DNA of 64,000 nt, from NCBI RefSeq assembly GCF_014201585.1, contig NZ_JACHES010000011.1:21876-85875 (forward strand), written 5' to 3'. The translations under genes and the position numbers were made by a program. The notes beneath the pieces were generated by a model. The model saw nothing but the letters and a program-made list of their open reading frames with translations. It was not told the DNA's origin and ran no database searches. This DNA comes from Anoxybacillus tengchongensis. Lineage in GTDB: Bacteria; Bacillota; Bacilli; Bacillales; Anoxybacillaceae. Below are positions 1 to 8,829 of the stretch, one piece after another (the stretch's first letter is position 1; each line of letters opens with the position of its first letter).

Positions 1-1
1 A

Positions 2-790
2 GTGGAAGTCATTAAAGAACTCAATCGTAAAGGACTAGCGGTCACGATCGATTATTTAGGGGAATTTGTTGATAATGAACAAGAGGCCAATGAAATGGCG
101 AACCATTCGATTGAGGCGATTCGTGCGATTGGCGCCAATCAATTAAATTCTCAACTATCACTAAAAATGACATCGATGGGACTAGACATTTCCGATGAAC
201 TTGTGATGAAAAATATGCGCCGTATTTTAGATGAAGCAAAAATACATGGCGTATTTGTTACGATTGATATGGAAGATTATTCTCGTTGTCAAAAAACGAT
301 TGATATTTTTAAACAGTTGAAAAAAGAGTATGACAATGTCGGGACGGTACTACAAGCATATTTGTATCGGACAGAAAAAGATATTGAAGATTTAAATGCA
401 TATCATCCGAACTTGCGCCTTGTGAAAGGTGCGTATAAAGAGTCGTCGGAAGTCGCTTTTCCAGACAAAAAAGATGTAGATGAAAACTTTAAAAAAATAA
501 TTAAAATGCATTTGTTAAATGGTAACTATACAGCTGTTGCTACGCACGATGATGCGATTATCGAATATACGAAACAATTGGTAAAAGAGCACAATATTCC
601 AAACAATCAATTTGAGTTCCAAATGTTATACGGCATTCGTCCAGAACGACAAGAACAATTAGTGCGCGAAGGCTATACGATGCGCGTCTATGTTCCATAC
701 GGAACGGATTGGTATGGCTATTTTATGCGTCGTCTAGCGGAACGTCCAGCCAATGTGGCGTTTGTGTTAAAAGGCATATTCAAAAAATAA
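2..790 (+). CDS. fadM: Proline dehydrogenase (PutB/FadM-type), 5'-truncated by window edge
   Basis: FAD-dependent oxidation of proline to pyrroline-5-carboxylate, the first step of proline catabolism. The visible 262 residues are the body and C-terminus of a PRODH TIM barrel that is normally about 300 aa, so the true start lies left of the window and the GTG at base 2 is only the first usable codon. Family hallmarks seen are QMLYGIRP near residue 208 and the C-terminal YVPYG...RRLAERP segment that holds the substrate-binding arginines. It is followed by yuzL and fadNAE, the order found in B. subtilis, where the equivalent gene is yusM (fadM). Function is confident; the choice between the PutB and FadM paralogue names rests on synteny. 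Confidence 0.88.
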   Translation: MEVIKELNRKGLAVTIDYLGEFVDNEQEANEMANHSIEAIRAIGANQLNSQLSLKMTSMGLDISDELVMKNMRRILDEAKIHGVFVTIDMEDYSRCQKTIDIFKQLKKEYDNVGTVLQAYLYRTEKDIEDLNAYHPNLRLVKGAYKESSEVAFPDKKDVDENFKKIIKMHLLNGNYTAVATHDDAIIEYTKQLVKEHNIPNNQFEFQMLYGIRPERQEQLVREGYTMRVYVPYGTDWYGYFMRRLAERPANVAFVLKGIFKK

Positions 791-814
791 AGGTGGGCAT
801 CCCCCACCTTTATT
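786..814. terminator. Bidirectional terminator between proline dehydrogenase and yuzL
   Basis: A perfect 12-bp stem (786-797 with 803-814) is flanked by an A-rich left side and a T-rich right side, so it can stop transcription from both sides. It contains the stop codons of both convergent genes. Confidence 0.85.
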
Positions 815-956
815 CATTTCCCATATTTTCTTTTCCATATTGTTGATTTTGGCTCGTTTTCTTTCCGCCTCCATCACGTTCTACCGTCGGGCCGGCATTT
901 CCTTTTACACTTGCGGCACTCACACCTGCTTTAGACGGGTCTTTTTTCATTTTCAT
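810..956 (-). CDS. yuzL: YuzL-family small protein
   Basis: A 48-residue, Lys/Gly/Gln-rich hydrophilic protein starting MKMKKDPSKAG. It matches the YuzL family, which lies beside fadN in B. subtilis. The start at 956 is chosen because AAAGGAGGTGAG precedes it; a longer in-frame reading to 1166 would run into fadN and lacks a ribosome site. The composition resembles small acid-soluble spore proteins, so expression in sporulation is plausible, but no function is established. It is transcribed towards the proline dehydrogenase gene and shares a terminator with it. Confidence 0.75.
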   Translation of the reverse strand: MKMKKDPSKAGVSAASVKGNAGPTVERDGGGKKTSQNQQYGKENMGNE

Positions 957-1019
957 CGTAAACTCACCTCCTTTTGTATCATTTCCTGAATCGTTGACAA
1001 AATTCACTACATTTATTTG

Positions 1020-1048
1020 TTGCGAAAATTTGAAATATAATTTATATT
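1020..1048 (+). promoter_or_regulatory. Sigma-A promoter of fadNAE
   Basis: TTGCGA at 1020-1025 and TATATT at 1043-1048 are separated by 17 bp. The predicted start near 1055 lies just upstream of the FadR-type palindrome. A second TATAAT at 1036-1041 lacks a good -35. Confidence 0.6.
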
Positions 1049-1063
1049 TAAGATAAAGAAAAA

Positions 1064-1081
1064 TGAATGACCATTCATTCA
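1064..1081. promoter_or_regulatory. FadR-type operator upstream of fadN
   Basis: TGAATGACCATTCATTCA is close to the TGAATGA-TA-TCATTCA consensus of the Bacillus FadR (YsiA) repressor, which is released by long-chain acyl-CoA. It sits just downstream of the predicted transcription start and 22 bp before the fadN ATG, where repressor binding would block transcription. Confidence 0.8.
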
Positions 1082-1103
1082 ATTCGGATAAGGGGGAAGG
1101 AGC

Positions 1104-3482
1104 ATGCGAATTAAAAAAGCAGCTGTTCTCGGTTCTGGTGTCATGGGATCGGGAATTGCGGCACATTTAGCGAACGTCGGCATTCCGACATTGTTGTTAG
1201 ACATTGTACCGAAAGAGTTGACAGCCGAAGAACAAGCAAAAGGATGGACGCTTGAACATAAACAAGTACGCAATCGCATCGTTAATCAAGCGGTGGAGCG
1301 TTTGTTGAAACAAAAGCCAGCACCGCTTATGTCAAAAGCCAATTTAGCATTGATCGAAGTCGGTAACTTTGAAGACGACTTTCATCGCTTAGCAGAATGC
1401 GATTGGATTATTGAAGTCGTTGTTGAACGGCTTGATGTGAAAAAAAGTGTGTTTGAAAAAGTGGATGAAGTCAGAAAGCAAGGAAGTATCGTCAGCTCAA
1501 ACACGTCAGGCATTTCCATCGAAGCGATGGCAGAAGGACGATCGGAAGATTTTAAAAAGCACTTTTTAGGCACGCACTTTTTTAATCCGCCGCGCTATTT
1601 AAAACTATTAGAAGTCATTCCGACAAAACATACTGATCCGGCAGTTGTGGCGTTTATGAAACAATTTGGTGAAAACGTGCTCGGTAAAGGGGTCGTTCTT
1701 GCGAAAGATACGCCAAACTTTATCGCCAATCGGATCGGTACGTACGGCTTGCTTGTGACGGTACGTGAAATGATGAAAGGCGGTTATAGCGTTGGTGAAG
1801 TTGACTCTGTAACAGGTCCATTAATCGGCCGTCCGAAAAGTGCGACGTTCCGCACGCTTGATGTCGTTGGTTTAGATACGTTTATTCACGTTGCCAACAA
1901 CGTGTTTGAAAAAGTAGAAGGTGAAGAAAAAGAAGTATTTGCTGTTCCATCTTTTATGAAAACGATGGTGGAAAAAGGGTGGCTTGGTAGCAAATCAGGT
2001 CAAGGATTTTTTTATAAAAAAGGAAAAGACATTTTTGAATTAAATTACGAAACGCTTGAGTATGAACCGACGAAAAAATTAAAGGCACCGTCTGTTGAAA
2101 TGAGCAAACAAGCAAAAGGAACAGCCAATAAATTGAAAGCGCTTGTATATGCGAATGACCGGGCGGGGCAATTACTTTGGAACATTTTAAGCCCGACGTT
2201 ACTATATTCTGCCGAGTTACTTGGAGAAATCGCAGATGACATCGTAGCCATTGACCGCGCGATGAAATGGGGCTTTGGTTGGGAGCTTGGTCCTTTTGAA
2301 ACGTGGGATGCGATCGGTGTGAAACAGTCTGTTGAAAAAATGAAGGCGGAAGGTCGTCAAGTACCATCGTGGGTAGAAGATATGCTTGCGAGCGGACACG
2401 AAACGTTTTACAAGCGTGAACACGGGCGCGTATCATATTACGATCGCGGACAATACAAGCCGGTTGAAGAAAACGAAAAAGTCATTCACATTCAGCGCTT
2501 AAAAGAGCAAAAAGGGGTTATTAAGAAAAATAGCGGCGCAAGTTTGATTGACCTTGGCGATGATGTGGCATTACTTGAATTTCATTCGCCAAACAACGCC
2601 ATTGGCTTTGACATTGTACAAATGATTAACTATGCGTTAGAAGAAGTCGATCGGAACTATAAAGGGCTTGTCATCGGAAATCAAGGGAAAAACTTTTGCG
2701 TCGGTGCGAATCTTGCGATGATCTTAATGGAGGCGCAAGACGATAACTATTTTGAAATTGAAATGGTCGTTCGTCAATTCCAACAAGCGATGATGAACAT
2801 AAAATATAGCTCGAAACCTGTCGTCGTTGCGCCATTTGCGATGACGCTTGGCGGTGGAACAGAAATTTGCTTGCCAGCCTCGCGCATTCAAGCAGCTGCA
2901 GAAACGTACATGGGGCTTGTTGAGGTCGGCGTCGGCCTTATTCCAGGTGGCGGTGGAAATAAAGAGCTATACATTAAACATTTAAGTGGCATGCCAAACG
3001 GTGTGGAATTTGATTTACAAAAGGTTGCAAATAAAGTGTTTGAAACGATTGCGATGGCGAAAGTGTCGACATCGGCAGCAGAAGCGCGCGAATTGAATTT
3101 CTTAAATGCACAAGACGGTATTTCCATCAACAGCGATCATCTCATTTATGATGCAAAACAAGCGGTGTTAGCGCTATATGAGAGCGGATACAAACCGCCG
3201 GTGCGCAAAAAAATTCCGGTTGTCGGAGAAACAGGTTATGCAACGTTGTTGCTTGGCGCTCAAGGCATGTATCATTCAGGCTATATTTCGGAGCATGATT
3301 TAAAAATTGCGAAAAAGCTTGCATACGTCATCGCTGGTGGAAGTGTGCCGTACGGAACAGAAGTGGACGAACAATATTTGCTTGATTTAGAGCGCGAAGC
3401 ATTTTTAAGTCTTGTCGGTGAACCGAAAACGCAAGCGCGCATGCAACATATGCTTCTCAAAGGAAAGCCGTTAAGAAACTAA
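1104..3482 (+). CDS. fadN: FadN, 3-hydroxyacyl-CoA dehydrogenase / enoyl-CoA hydratase
   Basis: Bifunctional beta-oxidation enzyme of 792 aa that hydrates trans-2-enoyl-CoA and oxidises the resulting L-3-hydroxyacyl-CoA with NAD. The N-terminal half shows the Rossmann signature GSGVMGSG (residues 10-17) and the HFFNPP motif of hydroxyacyl-CoA dehydrogenases. The C-terminal half, from about residue 470, is a crotonase fold with the oxyanion-hole segments NFCVGANL and FAMTLGGGTE. GGGGGAAGG precedes the ATG. It is the first gene of fadN-fadA-fadE, with 12 and 15 bp gaps, and should be repressed by FadR through the palindrome just upstream. Confidence 0.95.
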   Translation: MRIKKAAVLGSGVMGSGIAAHLANVGIPTLLLDIVPKELTAEEQAKGWTLEHKQVRNRIVNQAVERLLKQKPAPLMSKANLALIEVGNFEDDFHRLAECDWIIEVVVERLDVKKSVFEKVDEVRKQGSIVSSNTSGISIEAMAEGRSEDFKKHFLGTHFFNPPRYLKLLEVIPTKHTDPAVVAFMKQFGENVLGKGVVLAKDTPNFIANRIGTYGLLVTVREMMKGGYSVGEVDSVTGPLIGRPKSATFRTLDVVGLDTFIHVANNVFEKVEGEEKEVFAVPSFMKTMVEKGWLGSKSGQGFFYKKGKDIFELNYETLEYEPTKKLKAPSVEMSKQAKGTANKLKALVYANDRAGQLLWNILSPTLLYSAELLGEIADDIVAIDRAMKWGFGWELGPFETWDAIGVKQSVEKMKAEGRQVPSWVEDMLASGHETFYKREHGRVSYYDRGQYKPVEENEKVIHIQRLKEQKGVIKKNSGASLIDLGDDVALLEFHSPNNAIGFDIVQMINYALEEVDRNYKGLVIGNQGKNFCVGANLAMILMEAQDDNYFEIEMVVRQFQQAMMNIKYSSKPVVVAPFAMTLGGGTEICLPASRIQAAAETYMGLVEVGVGLIPGGGGNKELYIKHLSGMPNGVEFDLQKVANKVFETIAMAKVSTSAAEARELNFLNAQDGISINSDHLIYDAKQAVLALYESGYKPPVRKKIPVVGETGYATLLLGAQGMYHSGYISEHDLKIAKKLAYVIAGGSVPYGTEVDEQYLLDLEREAFLSLVGEPKTQARMQHMLLKGKPLRN

Positions 3483-3494
3483 GGGGGGATTGAA

Positions 3495-4667
3495 GTGAAA
3501 GAAGCGGTCATCGTTGCCGGGGCGCGCACGCCTGTCGGCAAAGCGAAAAAAGGGACGTTAGCGAACGTCCGCCCAGATGATTTAGGGGCGATCGTTGTTA
3601 AAGAAACGTTGAAACGAGCAGGAAATTATGAAGGAAACATTGATGATCTCATTATCGGTTGTGCCATGCCAGAGGCAGAACAAGGGTTAAATATTGCGCG
3701 CAACATTGGTGCGCTTGCTGGGTTACCGTATACGGTGCCAGCAATTACAATTAACCGTTATTGTTCATCGGGCTTGCAAGCGATCGCTTATGCGGCAGAG
3801 CGAATTATGCTTGGGCATGCAGATACGATTATTGCTGGTGGCGTGGAGTCGATGAGCATGGTTCCGATGATGGGGCATGTTGTGCGCCCAAATGTGAAGC
3901 TCGCAGAAAGCGCGCCAGAATATTATATGTCGATGGGGCATACAGCCGAGCAAGTAGCAATGAAATACGGAGTGACGCGTGAAGAGCAAGATGCGTTTGC
4001 TGTTCGCAGTCATCAAAGAGCAGCAAAAGCGATCGCAGAAGGAAAATTTGTCGACGAAATTGTGCCGGTCGAAGTGACTGTCCGTCACATCGAAAATAAT
4101 AAATTAGTAGAAAAAAAGGTCACGTTTAGTCAAGATGAAGGGGTTCGCCCAGATACAAACATGGAAACGCTCGCGAAGTTACGTCCGGCTTTTTCCGTCA
4201 ACGGAACAGTAACAGCGGGAAATGCATCGCAAACGAGCGATGGAGCAGCAGCAGTGATGGTGATGGATCATGAAAAGGCGAAAGCGCTCGGTTTACAACC
4301 GCTTGGCAAATTCCGCTCATTTGCTGTGGCAGGTGTCCCACCTGAAGTGATGGGTATTGGTCCAATTGCGGCCATTCCAAAAGCACTTGAGCTTGCAGGG
4401 CTTGAGCTTTCTGATATCGGCTTAATTGAACTAAACGAGGCGTTCGCATCACAGGCCATTCAAGTCATTCGCGAACTTGGATTAGATGAAGAAAAGGTAA
4501 ACGTGAACGGAGGGGCTATTGCCCTTGGTCACCCGCTCGGTTGTACAGGAGCGAAGTTAACGTTGACGCTTTTACATGAAATGCGTCGTCGCAACGAACA
4601 ATTTGGTATTGTCACGATGTGCATTGGCGGCGGTATGGGTGCTGCTGGCGTATTTGAATTATTATAA
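3495..4667 (+). CDS. fadA: FadA, acetyl-CoA acyltransferase (3-ketoacyl-CoA thiolase)
   Basis: Cleaves 3-ketoacyl-CoA with CoA to acetyl-CoA and a shortened acyl-CoA, the last beta-oxidation step. The thiolase active-site set is complete: nucleophilic Cys90 in [13 protein letters not shown], His346 in ALGHPLG and Cys376 in MCIGGGMG. It starts with GTG after AAGGGGGGATTGA. At 390 aa it is full length. It is the second gene of the fad operon and acts on the product of FadN. Confidence 0.96.
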   Translation: MKEAVIVAGARTPVGKAKKGTLANVRPDDLGAIVVKETLKRAGNYEGNIDDLIIGCAMPEAEQGLNIARNIGALAGLPYTVPAITINRYCSSGLQAIAYAAERIMLGHADTIIAGGVESMSMVPMMGHVVRPNVKLAESAPEYYMSMGHTAEQVAMKYGVTREEQDAFAVRSHQRAAKAIAEGKFVDEIVPVEVTVRHIENNKLVEKKVTFSQDEGVRPDTNMETLAKLRPAFSVNGTVTAGNASQTSDGAAAVMVMDHEKAKALGLQPLGKFRSFAVAGVPPEVMGIGPIAAIPKALELAGLELSDIGLIELNEAFASQAIQVIRELGLDEEKVNVNGGAIALGHPLGCTGAKLTLTLLHEMRRRNEQFGIVTMCIGGGMGAAGVFELL

Positions 4668-4682
4668 GAGGGGGAGAAAACG

Positions 4683-6464
4683 ATGGAAAAAGCATTACAA
4701 ATTGCACAAGGTGGTAGCTTTTTAATTGAAGATGTGTCACCAACTCAAGTGTTTACACCAGAAGATTTTACAGACGAACAAAAAATGATTGCAAAAACGA
4801 CAGAAGAATTTGTCGTTAATGAAGTGTTGCCGCAACTAGAACATCTAGAAAACCATGAGTTTGATCGCTCGGTAGCTCTTTTAAAGCAAGCAGGTGAACT
4901 CGGATTGCTTGGCGCAGATGTGCCGGAAGAATACGGCGGATTAAGTTTAGATAAAATTAGCTCGGCATTAATTGCTGAAAAAATGGCGCGCGCAGGCGGT
5001 TTCTCGATTTCACACGGTGCGCACGTTGGGATTGGCTCACTTCCGATCGTCTTGTTCGGAACAGAAGAGCAAAAGCAAAAATATTTACCAGCGCTTGCGA
5101 CAGGTGAGAAAATTGCTGCTTATGCGTTAACAGAACCAGGCTCTGGTTCGGATGCACTCGGTGCGAAAACGACAGCAAAACTGAATGCGGAAGGTACGCA
5201 TTACATTTTAAATGGGGAAAAACAATGGATTACGAACGCTGGGTTTGCTGATGTATTCGTCGTCTACGCGAAAGTCGATGGTGAGCATTTCACAGCATTT
5301 ATCGTTGAGCGCGATTTCCCTGGCGTATCGACAGGAGCGGAAGAAAAGAAAATGGGCATTAAAAGCTCATCGACGCGCACATTAATTTTACAAGATGCGC
5401 TCGTTCCGAAAGAAAACGTGCTTGGCGAAATCGGCAAAGGCCACATCATCGCCTTTAACATTTTAAACATCGGCCGTTATAAGCTTGGTGTCGGTGCCGT
5501 TGGGGGAGCAAAACGTGCCCTTGAGGTGACAATTCAATACGCAAATCAACGCCAACAATTTAAAACACCAATTTCAAAGTTTTCATTAACACAAGAAAAA
5601 TTGGCGACGATGGCATCCAAATTGTATGCGGCAGAAAGCTCCGTTTACCGTACAGTCGGTTTATTTGAAGCGCGTATGGGGCAGCTAACAGATGAGCAAG
5701 CAAAAGACGGAAAAGAAACAGCAAAAGCGATTGCGGAATATGCCATTGAATGTTCATTGAATAAAGTATTTGCTACGGAAATGCTTGACTACGTTGTAGA
5801 TGAAGGGGTACAAATTCACGGCGGATACGGATTCATGCAAGAATACGAAATTGAGCGCATGTATCGTGATTCACGTATTAACCGTATTTTTGAAGGAACG
5901 AACGAAATTAACCGCCTCCTTGTACCAGGCATGTATTTGCGCAAGGCGATGAAAGGCGAGTTACCTCTTTTACAAAAAGCACAACAATTACAAGAAGAGC
6001 TCATGATGCTTATGCCTGAAGAGGTTGGCGATGGCGTGCTTGAACAAGAAAAATATCTTGTTCGTAATGCGAAAAAAATCGCTTTAATGATCGCAGGATT
6101 AGCTGCTCAAAAGTTTGGTCCGAAACTTGAAAAAGAACAAGAGGTGCTCGTCAATATCGCAGACATTGTCAGCAACGTATATGCGATGGAATCAGCTCTT
6201 TTGCGTACGGAAAAAGCAATTGCGCAATCGGGTGTTGAGAAAAATAAACAAAAAGTATTGTACACACAAATTTTCTGCCAAGAAGCGTTTAATGAAATTG
6301 AAGCACATGCAAAAGAAACGATCGTTGCTGTTGAACATGGTGACATGTTGCGCATGATGTTGTCGGCATTGCGCAAGTTAACGCGTCACACGCCAATGAA
6401 CGTCATTGCGAAAAAACGCGAAGCAGCACAAGCATTAATTGAAGCTGAACGATATGTTGTGTAA
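4683..6464 (+). CDS. fadE: FadE, acyl-CoA dehydrogenase
   Basis: FAD-dependent first step of beta-oxidation, converting acyl-CoA to trans-2-enoyl-CoA. At 593 aa it is of the longer Bacillus FadE type with a C-terminal extension of about 180 residues beyond the ACAD core. Signatures seen: ALTEPGSGSDALG in the FAD-binding middle domain and the IHGGYGFMQEYEIER segment ending in RIFEGTNEINR. GAGGGGGAGAAAACG precedes the ATG. Last gene of fadNAE; a strong terminator follows. Confidence 0.95.
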   Translation: MEKALQIAQGGSFLIEDVSPTQVFTPEDFTDEQKMIAKTTEEFVVNEVLPQLEHLENHEFDRSVALLKQAGELGLLGADVPEEYGGLSLDKISSALIAEKMARAGGFSISHGAHVGIGSLPIVLFGTEEQKQKYLPALATGEKIAAYALTEPGSGSDALGAKTTAKLNAEGTHYILNGEKQWITNAGFADVFVVYAKVDGEHFTAFIVERDFPGVSTGAEEKKMGIKSSSTRTLILQDALVPKENVLGEIGKGHIIAFNILNIGRYKLGVGAVGGAKRALEVTIQYANQRQQFKTPISKFSLTQEKLATMASKLYAAESSVYRTVGLFEARMGQLTDEQAKDGKETAKAIAEYAIECSLNKVFATEMLDYVVDEGVQIHGGYGFMQEYEIERMYRDSRINRIFEGTNEINRLLVPGMYLRKAMKGELPLLQKAQQLQEELMMLMPEEVGDGVLEQEKYLVRNAKKIALMIAGLAAQKFGPKLEKEQEVLVNIADIVSNVYAMESALLRTEKAIAQSGVEKNKQKVLYTQIFCQEAFNEIEAHAKETIVAVEHGDMLRMMLSALRKLTRHTPMNVIAKKREAAQALIEAERYVV

Positions 6465-6471
6465 TAATGGG

Positions 6472-6499
6472 AGTACCAGACGCATCGTCTGGTACTTTT
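6472..6499 (+). terminator. Terminator of fadNAE
   Basis: An 11-bp stem (AGTACCAGACG with CGTCTGGTACT, CAT loop) followed by TTTGCTTT. Confidence 0.8.
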
Positions 6500-6531
6500 G
6501 CTTTCGTATCATATATAGATGAGGTGGGAAG

Positions 6532-6891
6532 ATGTTGACATTTTATTGGTATCCAAAATGCGGAACGTGTCGTAAGGCGAAAAAATGGCTAGACGATAAC
6601 AACATTTCTGTACAAGCTATACATATCGTTGAACAGCCGCCATCAAAAGAGCAGTTGCGGACGCTATATGAAAAAAGTGGGCTTGATTTAAAAAAATTTT
6701 TTAATACGAGCGGTATGAAGTATCGTGAACTCGGGTTAAAAGACAAATTAAAGACGATGACAGAAGAAGAAATGTTGCAATTGTTGTCATCAGACGGGAT
6801 GTTAATGAAGCGTCCAATCATCACAAACGGAGAACAAGTCATTGTCGGATTTGACGAACAAAAATATCACGAAATGTTTAAATTATCGTGA
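6532..6891 (+). CDS. yusI: ArsC/Spx-family thioredoxin-fold protein YusI
   Basis: A 119-aa member of the arsenate reductase (ArsC)/Spx family with the CxxC redox pair at residues 10-13 (YPKCGTCRKA). It has the family's thioredoxin-like core with a helical insertion, and the late RPIITNG segment typical of ArsC-like proteins. In Bacillus this is YusI, upstream of gcvH as here. It is not necessarily an arsenate reductase, since no ars genes are nearby. Start ATG after GAGGTGGGAAG. Confidence 0.85.
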   Translation: MLTFYWYPKCGTCRKAKKWLDDNNISVQAIHIVEQPPSKEQLRTLYEKSGLDLKKFFNTSGMKYRELGLKDKLKTMTEEEMLQLLSSDGMLMKRPIITNGEQVIVGFDEQKYHEMFKLS

Positions 6892-6948
6892 AATCATATT
6901 AAAAATCGTGTATGATGAAAAAGAAGACGATATGTTGGAGGGAAAACG

Positions 6949-7332
6949 ATGAACATTCCAAAAGAGCTACGTTATTCACAAGAACATGAATGGGTGCGTG
7001 TCGAAGGAAGTACGGTTCGTATCGGGATTACGCATTTTGCTCAGTCAGAGCTCGGCGATATCGTATTCGTTGAATTGCCAGAAGTCGGGGCACAACTCAC
7101 AGCGAACGAACCATTTGGTAGCGTAGAATCAGTAAAAACTGTATCTGAATTATATGCTCCAATTAGTGGGAAAGTAGTAGCTGTGAATGAAGAGTTAAAC
7201 GACAACCCAGAGTATGTGAACGAATCACCATACGATAAAGCGTGGATGATTGTCATTGAGCCAAGCGATCTAAGCGAAGTGGACAACCTATTAACTGCCG
7301 AACAATATGAACAAATGATTAACGAAGACTAA
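6949..7332 (+). CDS. gcvH: Glycine cleavage system H protein
   Basis: A 127-aa lipoyl carrier that shuttles the aminomethyl group in glycine cleavage. In Bacillus-type lipoate metabolism it is also the protein on which octanoyl/lipoyl groups are first assembled. The biotinyl/lipoyl fold is clear, with lipoylated Lys63 in [15 protein letters not shown] good ribosome site (TTGGAGGGAAAACG) precedes the ATG. The T and P protein genes are not in the window, which fits a stand-alone relay role; lipA at 30.8 kb supplies the sulfur-insertion step. Confidence 0.96.
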   Translation: MNIPKELRYSQEHEWVRVEGSTVRIGITHFAQSELGDIVFVELPEVGAQLTANEPFGSVESVKTVSELYAPISGKVVAVNEELNDNPEYVNESPYDKAWMIVIEPSDLSEVDNLLTAEQYEQMINED

Positions 7333-7346
7333 AAAAGAACTTACAG

Positions 7347-7376
7347 GGCACCCTATACAACAGGGGTGTCTTTTTT
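7347..7376 (+). terminator. Terminator of gcvH
   Basis: A 7-bp GC-rich stem (GGCACCC with GGGTGTC, one G-T pair) followed by six T. It overlaps the probable start region of yusG. Confidence 0.65.
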
Positions 7377-7614
7377 GCTAAAACAAAAAACGATGGATAT
7401 TACACACCACGTCATCGGTAAATTGAATGAACATGGTAGCTTTCAACTATTTTATGACAATGAATGTATTGGGGAGTTTGTTCAAGAAACGAATGAGTTT
7501 AAGTTGAAACATGGATATGAACAGCAAAATGGGCGCATATTGAAAAGCGTGACAGTTACTGAAAATCCAGACGCAAAATACGTCGATTGTGATACAGAAG
7601 GTGGTTGGTGTTAA
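7366..7614 (+). CDS. yusG: YusG-like small protein (DUF2553 type)
   Basis: A small hydrophilic protein of up to 82 aa, resembling the Bacillus YusG family and found in the same place, between gcvH and yusF. The start is uncertain: GTG at 7366, TTG at 7375 (AGGGG eight bases upstream) or ATG at 7393. TTG at 7375 has the best ribosome site. The N-terminal coding region overlaps the gcvH terminator, so it may depend on read-through. No catalytic motif is visible; function unknown. Confidence 0.65.
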   Translation: MSFLLKQKTMDITHHVIGKLNEHGSFQLFYDNECIGEFVQETNEFKLKHGYEQQNGRILKSVTVTENPDAKYVDCDTEGGWC

Positions 7615-7637
7615 GGGCAGCGACATCGCTGTCCTTT
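7615..7637 (+). terminator. Terminator after yusG
   Basis: A 9-bp stem GGGCAGCGA / TCGCTGTCC with a 2-nt CA gap and then TTTTC, directly after the yusG stop. Confidence 0.6.
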
Positions 7638-7711
7638 TCTATGGGATAAAAGGGGAAAAAGTGTGCGATCACGAATATAATATACATAAATAAATGTACA
7701 AGGTGATGACG

Positions 7712-8059
7712 ATGGCGATTGTTGAAGTAGAAAAAGTGATTATTGTCGAAGGGCGCTCCGACAAGCGGAAAATTGAAAGCATCATTAGCGAACCGGTCGA
7801 AATTATATGTACAAATGGAACGCTTAGCACCACCAAACTTGATGAATTAATCGATGCTTTGTACGATAAAGATGTGTACATTTTAGTTGATTCCGATGAA
7901 GCAGGGGAAAAATTGCGTCGTCAACTTCGTCGAGAGTTTCCTCATGCTGAGCATTTATATATTGATAAAATGTATCGTGAGGTGGCAGCCGCTCCGAAGC
8001 ATCACATCGCGGTTGTATTATTAAGTGCAAACATTGATGTACACGCACAATATTTGTAG
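7712..8059 (+). CDS. yusF: Toprim-domain protein YusF
   Basis: A 115-aa stand-alone Toprim domain as in topoisomerases, primases and RNase M5. The catalytic Glu is in IIVEGRSDK and the DxD pair in ILVDSDEAG. The start is placed at 7712 because AAGGTG lies seven bases upstream; ATGs at 7694 and 7706 are possible but fit worse. RNase M5-like Toprim proteins cleave structured RNA, but nothing here shows the substrate. Its neighbours are the same as in B. subtilis. Confidence 0.78.
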   Translation: MAIVEVEKVIIVEGRSDKRKIESIISEPVEIICTNGTLSTTKLDELIDALYDKDVYILVDSDEAGEKLRRQLRREFPHAEHLYIDKMYREVAAAPKHHIAVVLLSANIDVHAQYL

Positions 8060-8067
8060 AAAGTTGT

Positions 8068-8337
8068 GTGATCGTTGTGAAAGTTGTCTATATGTACACA
8101 CCATTATGCGGCACATGTCAAGTGGCAAGTCGAATGGTTGATGTACTTGAACAGTTGTTGCCAACCGTTACATTTGAGCGTCAAGATTTAAACTATGTGC
8201 CGGACAAAGCGGTTGAGTGGTGCATCGAAAGCGTTCCTTGTTTACTTATTTTTCAACATGGCGAACTTGTACAAAAAATATACGCCTTTCATTCGGTTCC
8301 ATACTTATACGAAACGTTGCGAAAGCTGGCTGAATAA
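8068..8337 (+). CDS. yusE: Thioredoxin-like protein YusE
   Basis: An 89-aa thioredoxin-fold protein with a CGTC active site (residues 14-17, TPLCGTCQVA) and the cis-proline region VPCLLIF. It is shorter than classical thioredoxin (about 105 aa), as is usual for the YusE group. Start GTG at 8068, possibly GTG 8077; neither has a strong ribosome site, and the gene begins 8 bp after yusF, so translation may be coupled. The stop codon lies in a strong hairpin. Confidence 0.78.
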   Translation: MIVVKVVYMYTPLCGTCQVASRMVDVLEQLLPTVTFERQDLNYVPDKAVEWCIESVPCLLIFQHGELVQKIYAFHSVPYLYETLRKLAE

Positions 8338-8348
8338 GCCAGCTTTCG
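8320..8348. terminator. Hairpin spanning the yusE stop codon
   Basis: A perfect 12-bp stem (8320-8331 with 8337-8348) and a GAATA loop. The TAA stop is partly in the loop. No T-tract follows, so it may protect the 3' end rather than terminate. Confidence 0.5.
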
Positions 8349-8465
8349 ACATATTTCTTGGGAAATTGACGAGGAAAGAAGACATTTGTCGACCGTTTAT
8401 AGCAGGAACTACTCGTCTTCATATGGAAACAATGGATATGAGAAATATGGGACGGGGGCGGTTGA

Positions 8466-8765
8466 ATGAACATGTTAACGCCGATTTTGCCGAGTGACTG
8501 TTTATATATTCAATTACAATGGGAAAATGAGCAAATATTATTGTGTATATCAAAAGAGGGCATTCGTCGTGTTGAAGAGGTAAATGCGGAGCGAATGATT
8601 ACGATTCGTGGTTCAGCACAAGCGATGATGTCATTATTAAAAGGTTCGTTAAAACTCCAACAACAGCTTCGCTTAAATGAATTATCCGTCACAGCATCGT
8701 TTCGTCACATTTTATTGTTAGAGTCGATCTTTTTTCTTGCTAAACCGTACGATCTTGTTCATTGA
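8466..8765 (+). CDS. yusD: YusD-like SCP2-type lipid-binding domain protein
   Basis: A 99-aa protein resembling the SCP2 sterol-carrier fold assigned to Bacillus YusD: beta strands (YIQLQWENEQILLCIS), then the ERMITIRGSAQAMMSLLKGSL segment typical of SCP2 domains, then a helical tail. Start ATG after GGGGGCGGTTGA. It ends the yusI-yusD run of small genes. Ligand and physiological role are unknown; the domain call is by recalled family resemblance. Confidence 0.6.
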   Translation: MNMLTPILPSDCLYIQLQWENEQILLCISKEGIRRVEEVNAERMITIRGSAQAMMSLLKGSLKLQQQLRLNELSVTASFRHILLLESIFFLAKPYDLVH

Positions 8766-8829
8766 CGAGTTATTTTTATCGTGTTAAAATTCAAAATATT
8801 CAACAATTATTCGTGCAGGGGGAGAAACG

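Noticed and set aside
1954..2436. A 160-aa open frame antisense to fadN
   Set aside because: Shadow of the conserved fadN gene with no start signal.
6532..6891. Arsenic resistance role for the ArsC-like gene, together with the ArsB-like transporter at 51.2 kb
   Set aside because: The two are 45 kb apart, there is no arsR, and each matches core Bacillus genes (YusI; NhaD/IT group) in conserved neighbourhoods.
8195..8497. A 100-aa open frame between yusE and yusD on the + strand
   Set aside because: It overlaps yusE in another frame, crosses the yusE hairpin and lacks a ribosome site; the composition is not protein-like.
8766..8829. SAM riboswitch in front of metY
   Set aside because: The gap is only 64 bp and contains none of the S-box core; the only S-box in the window is before metN.
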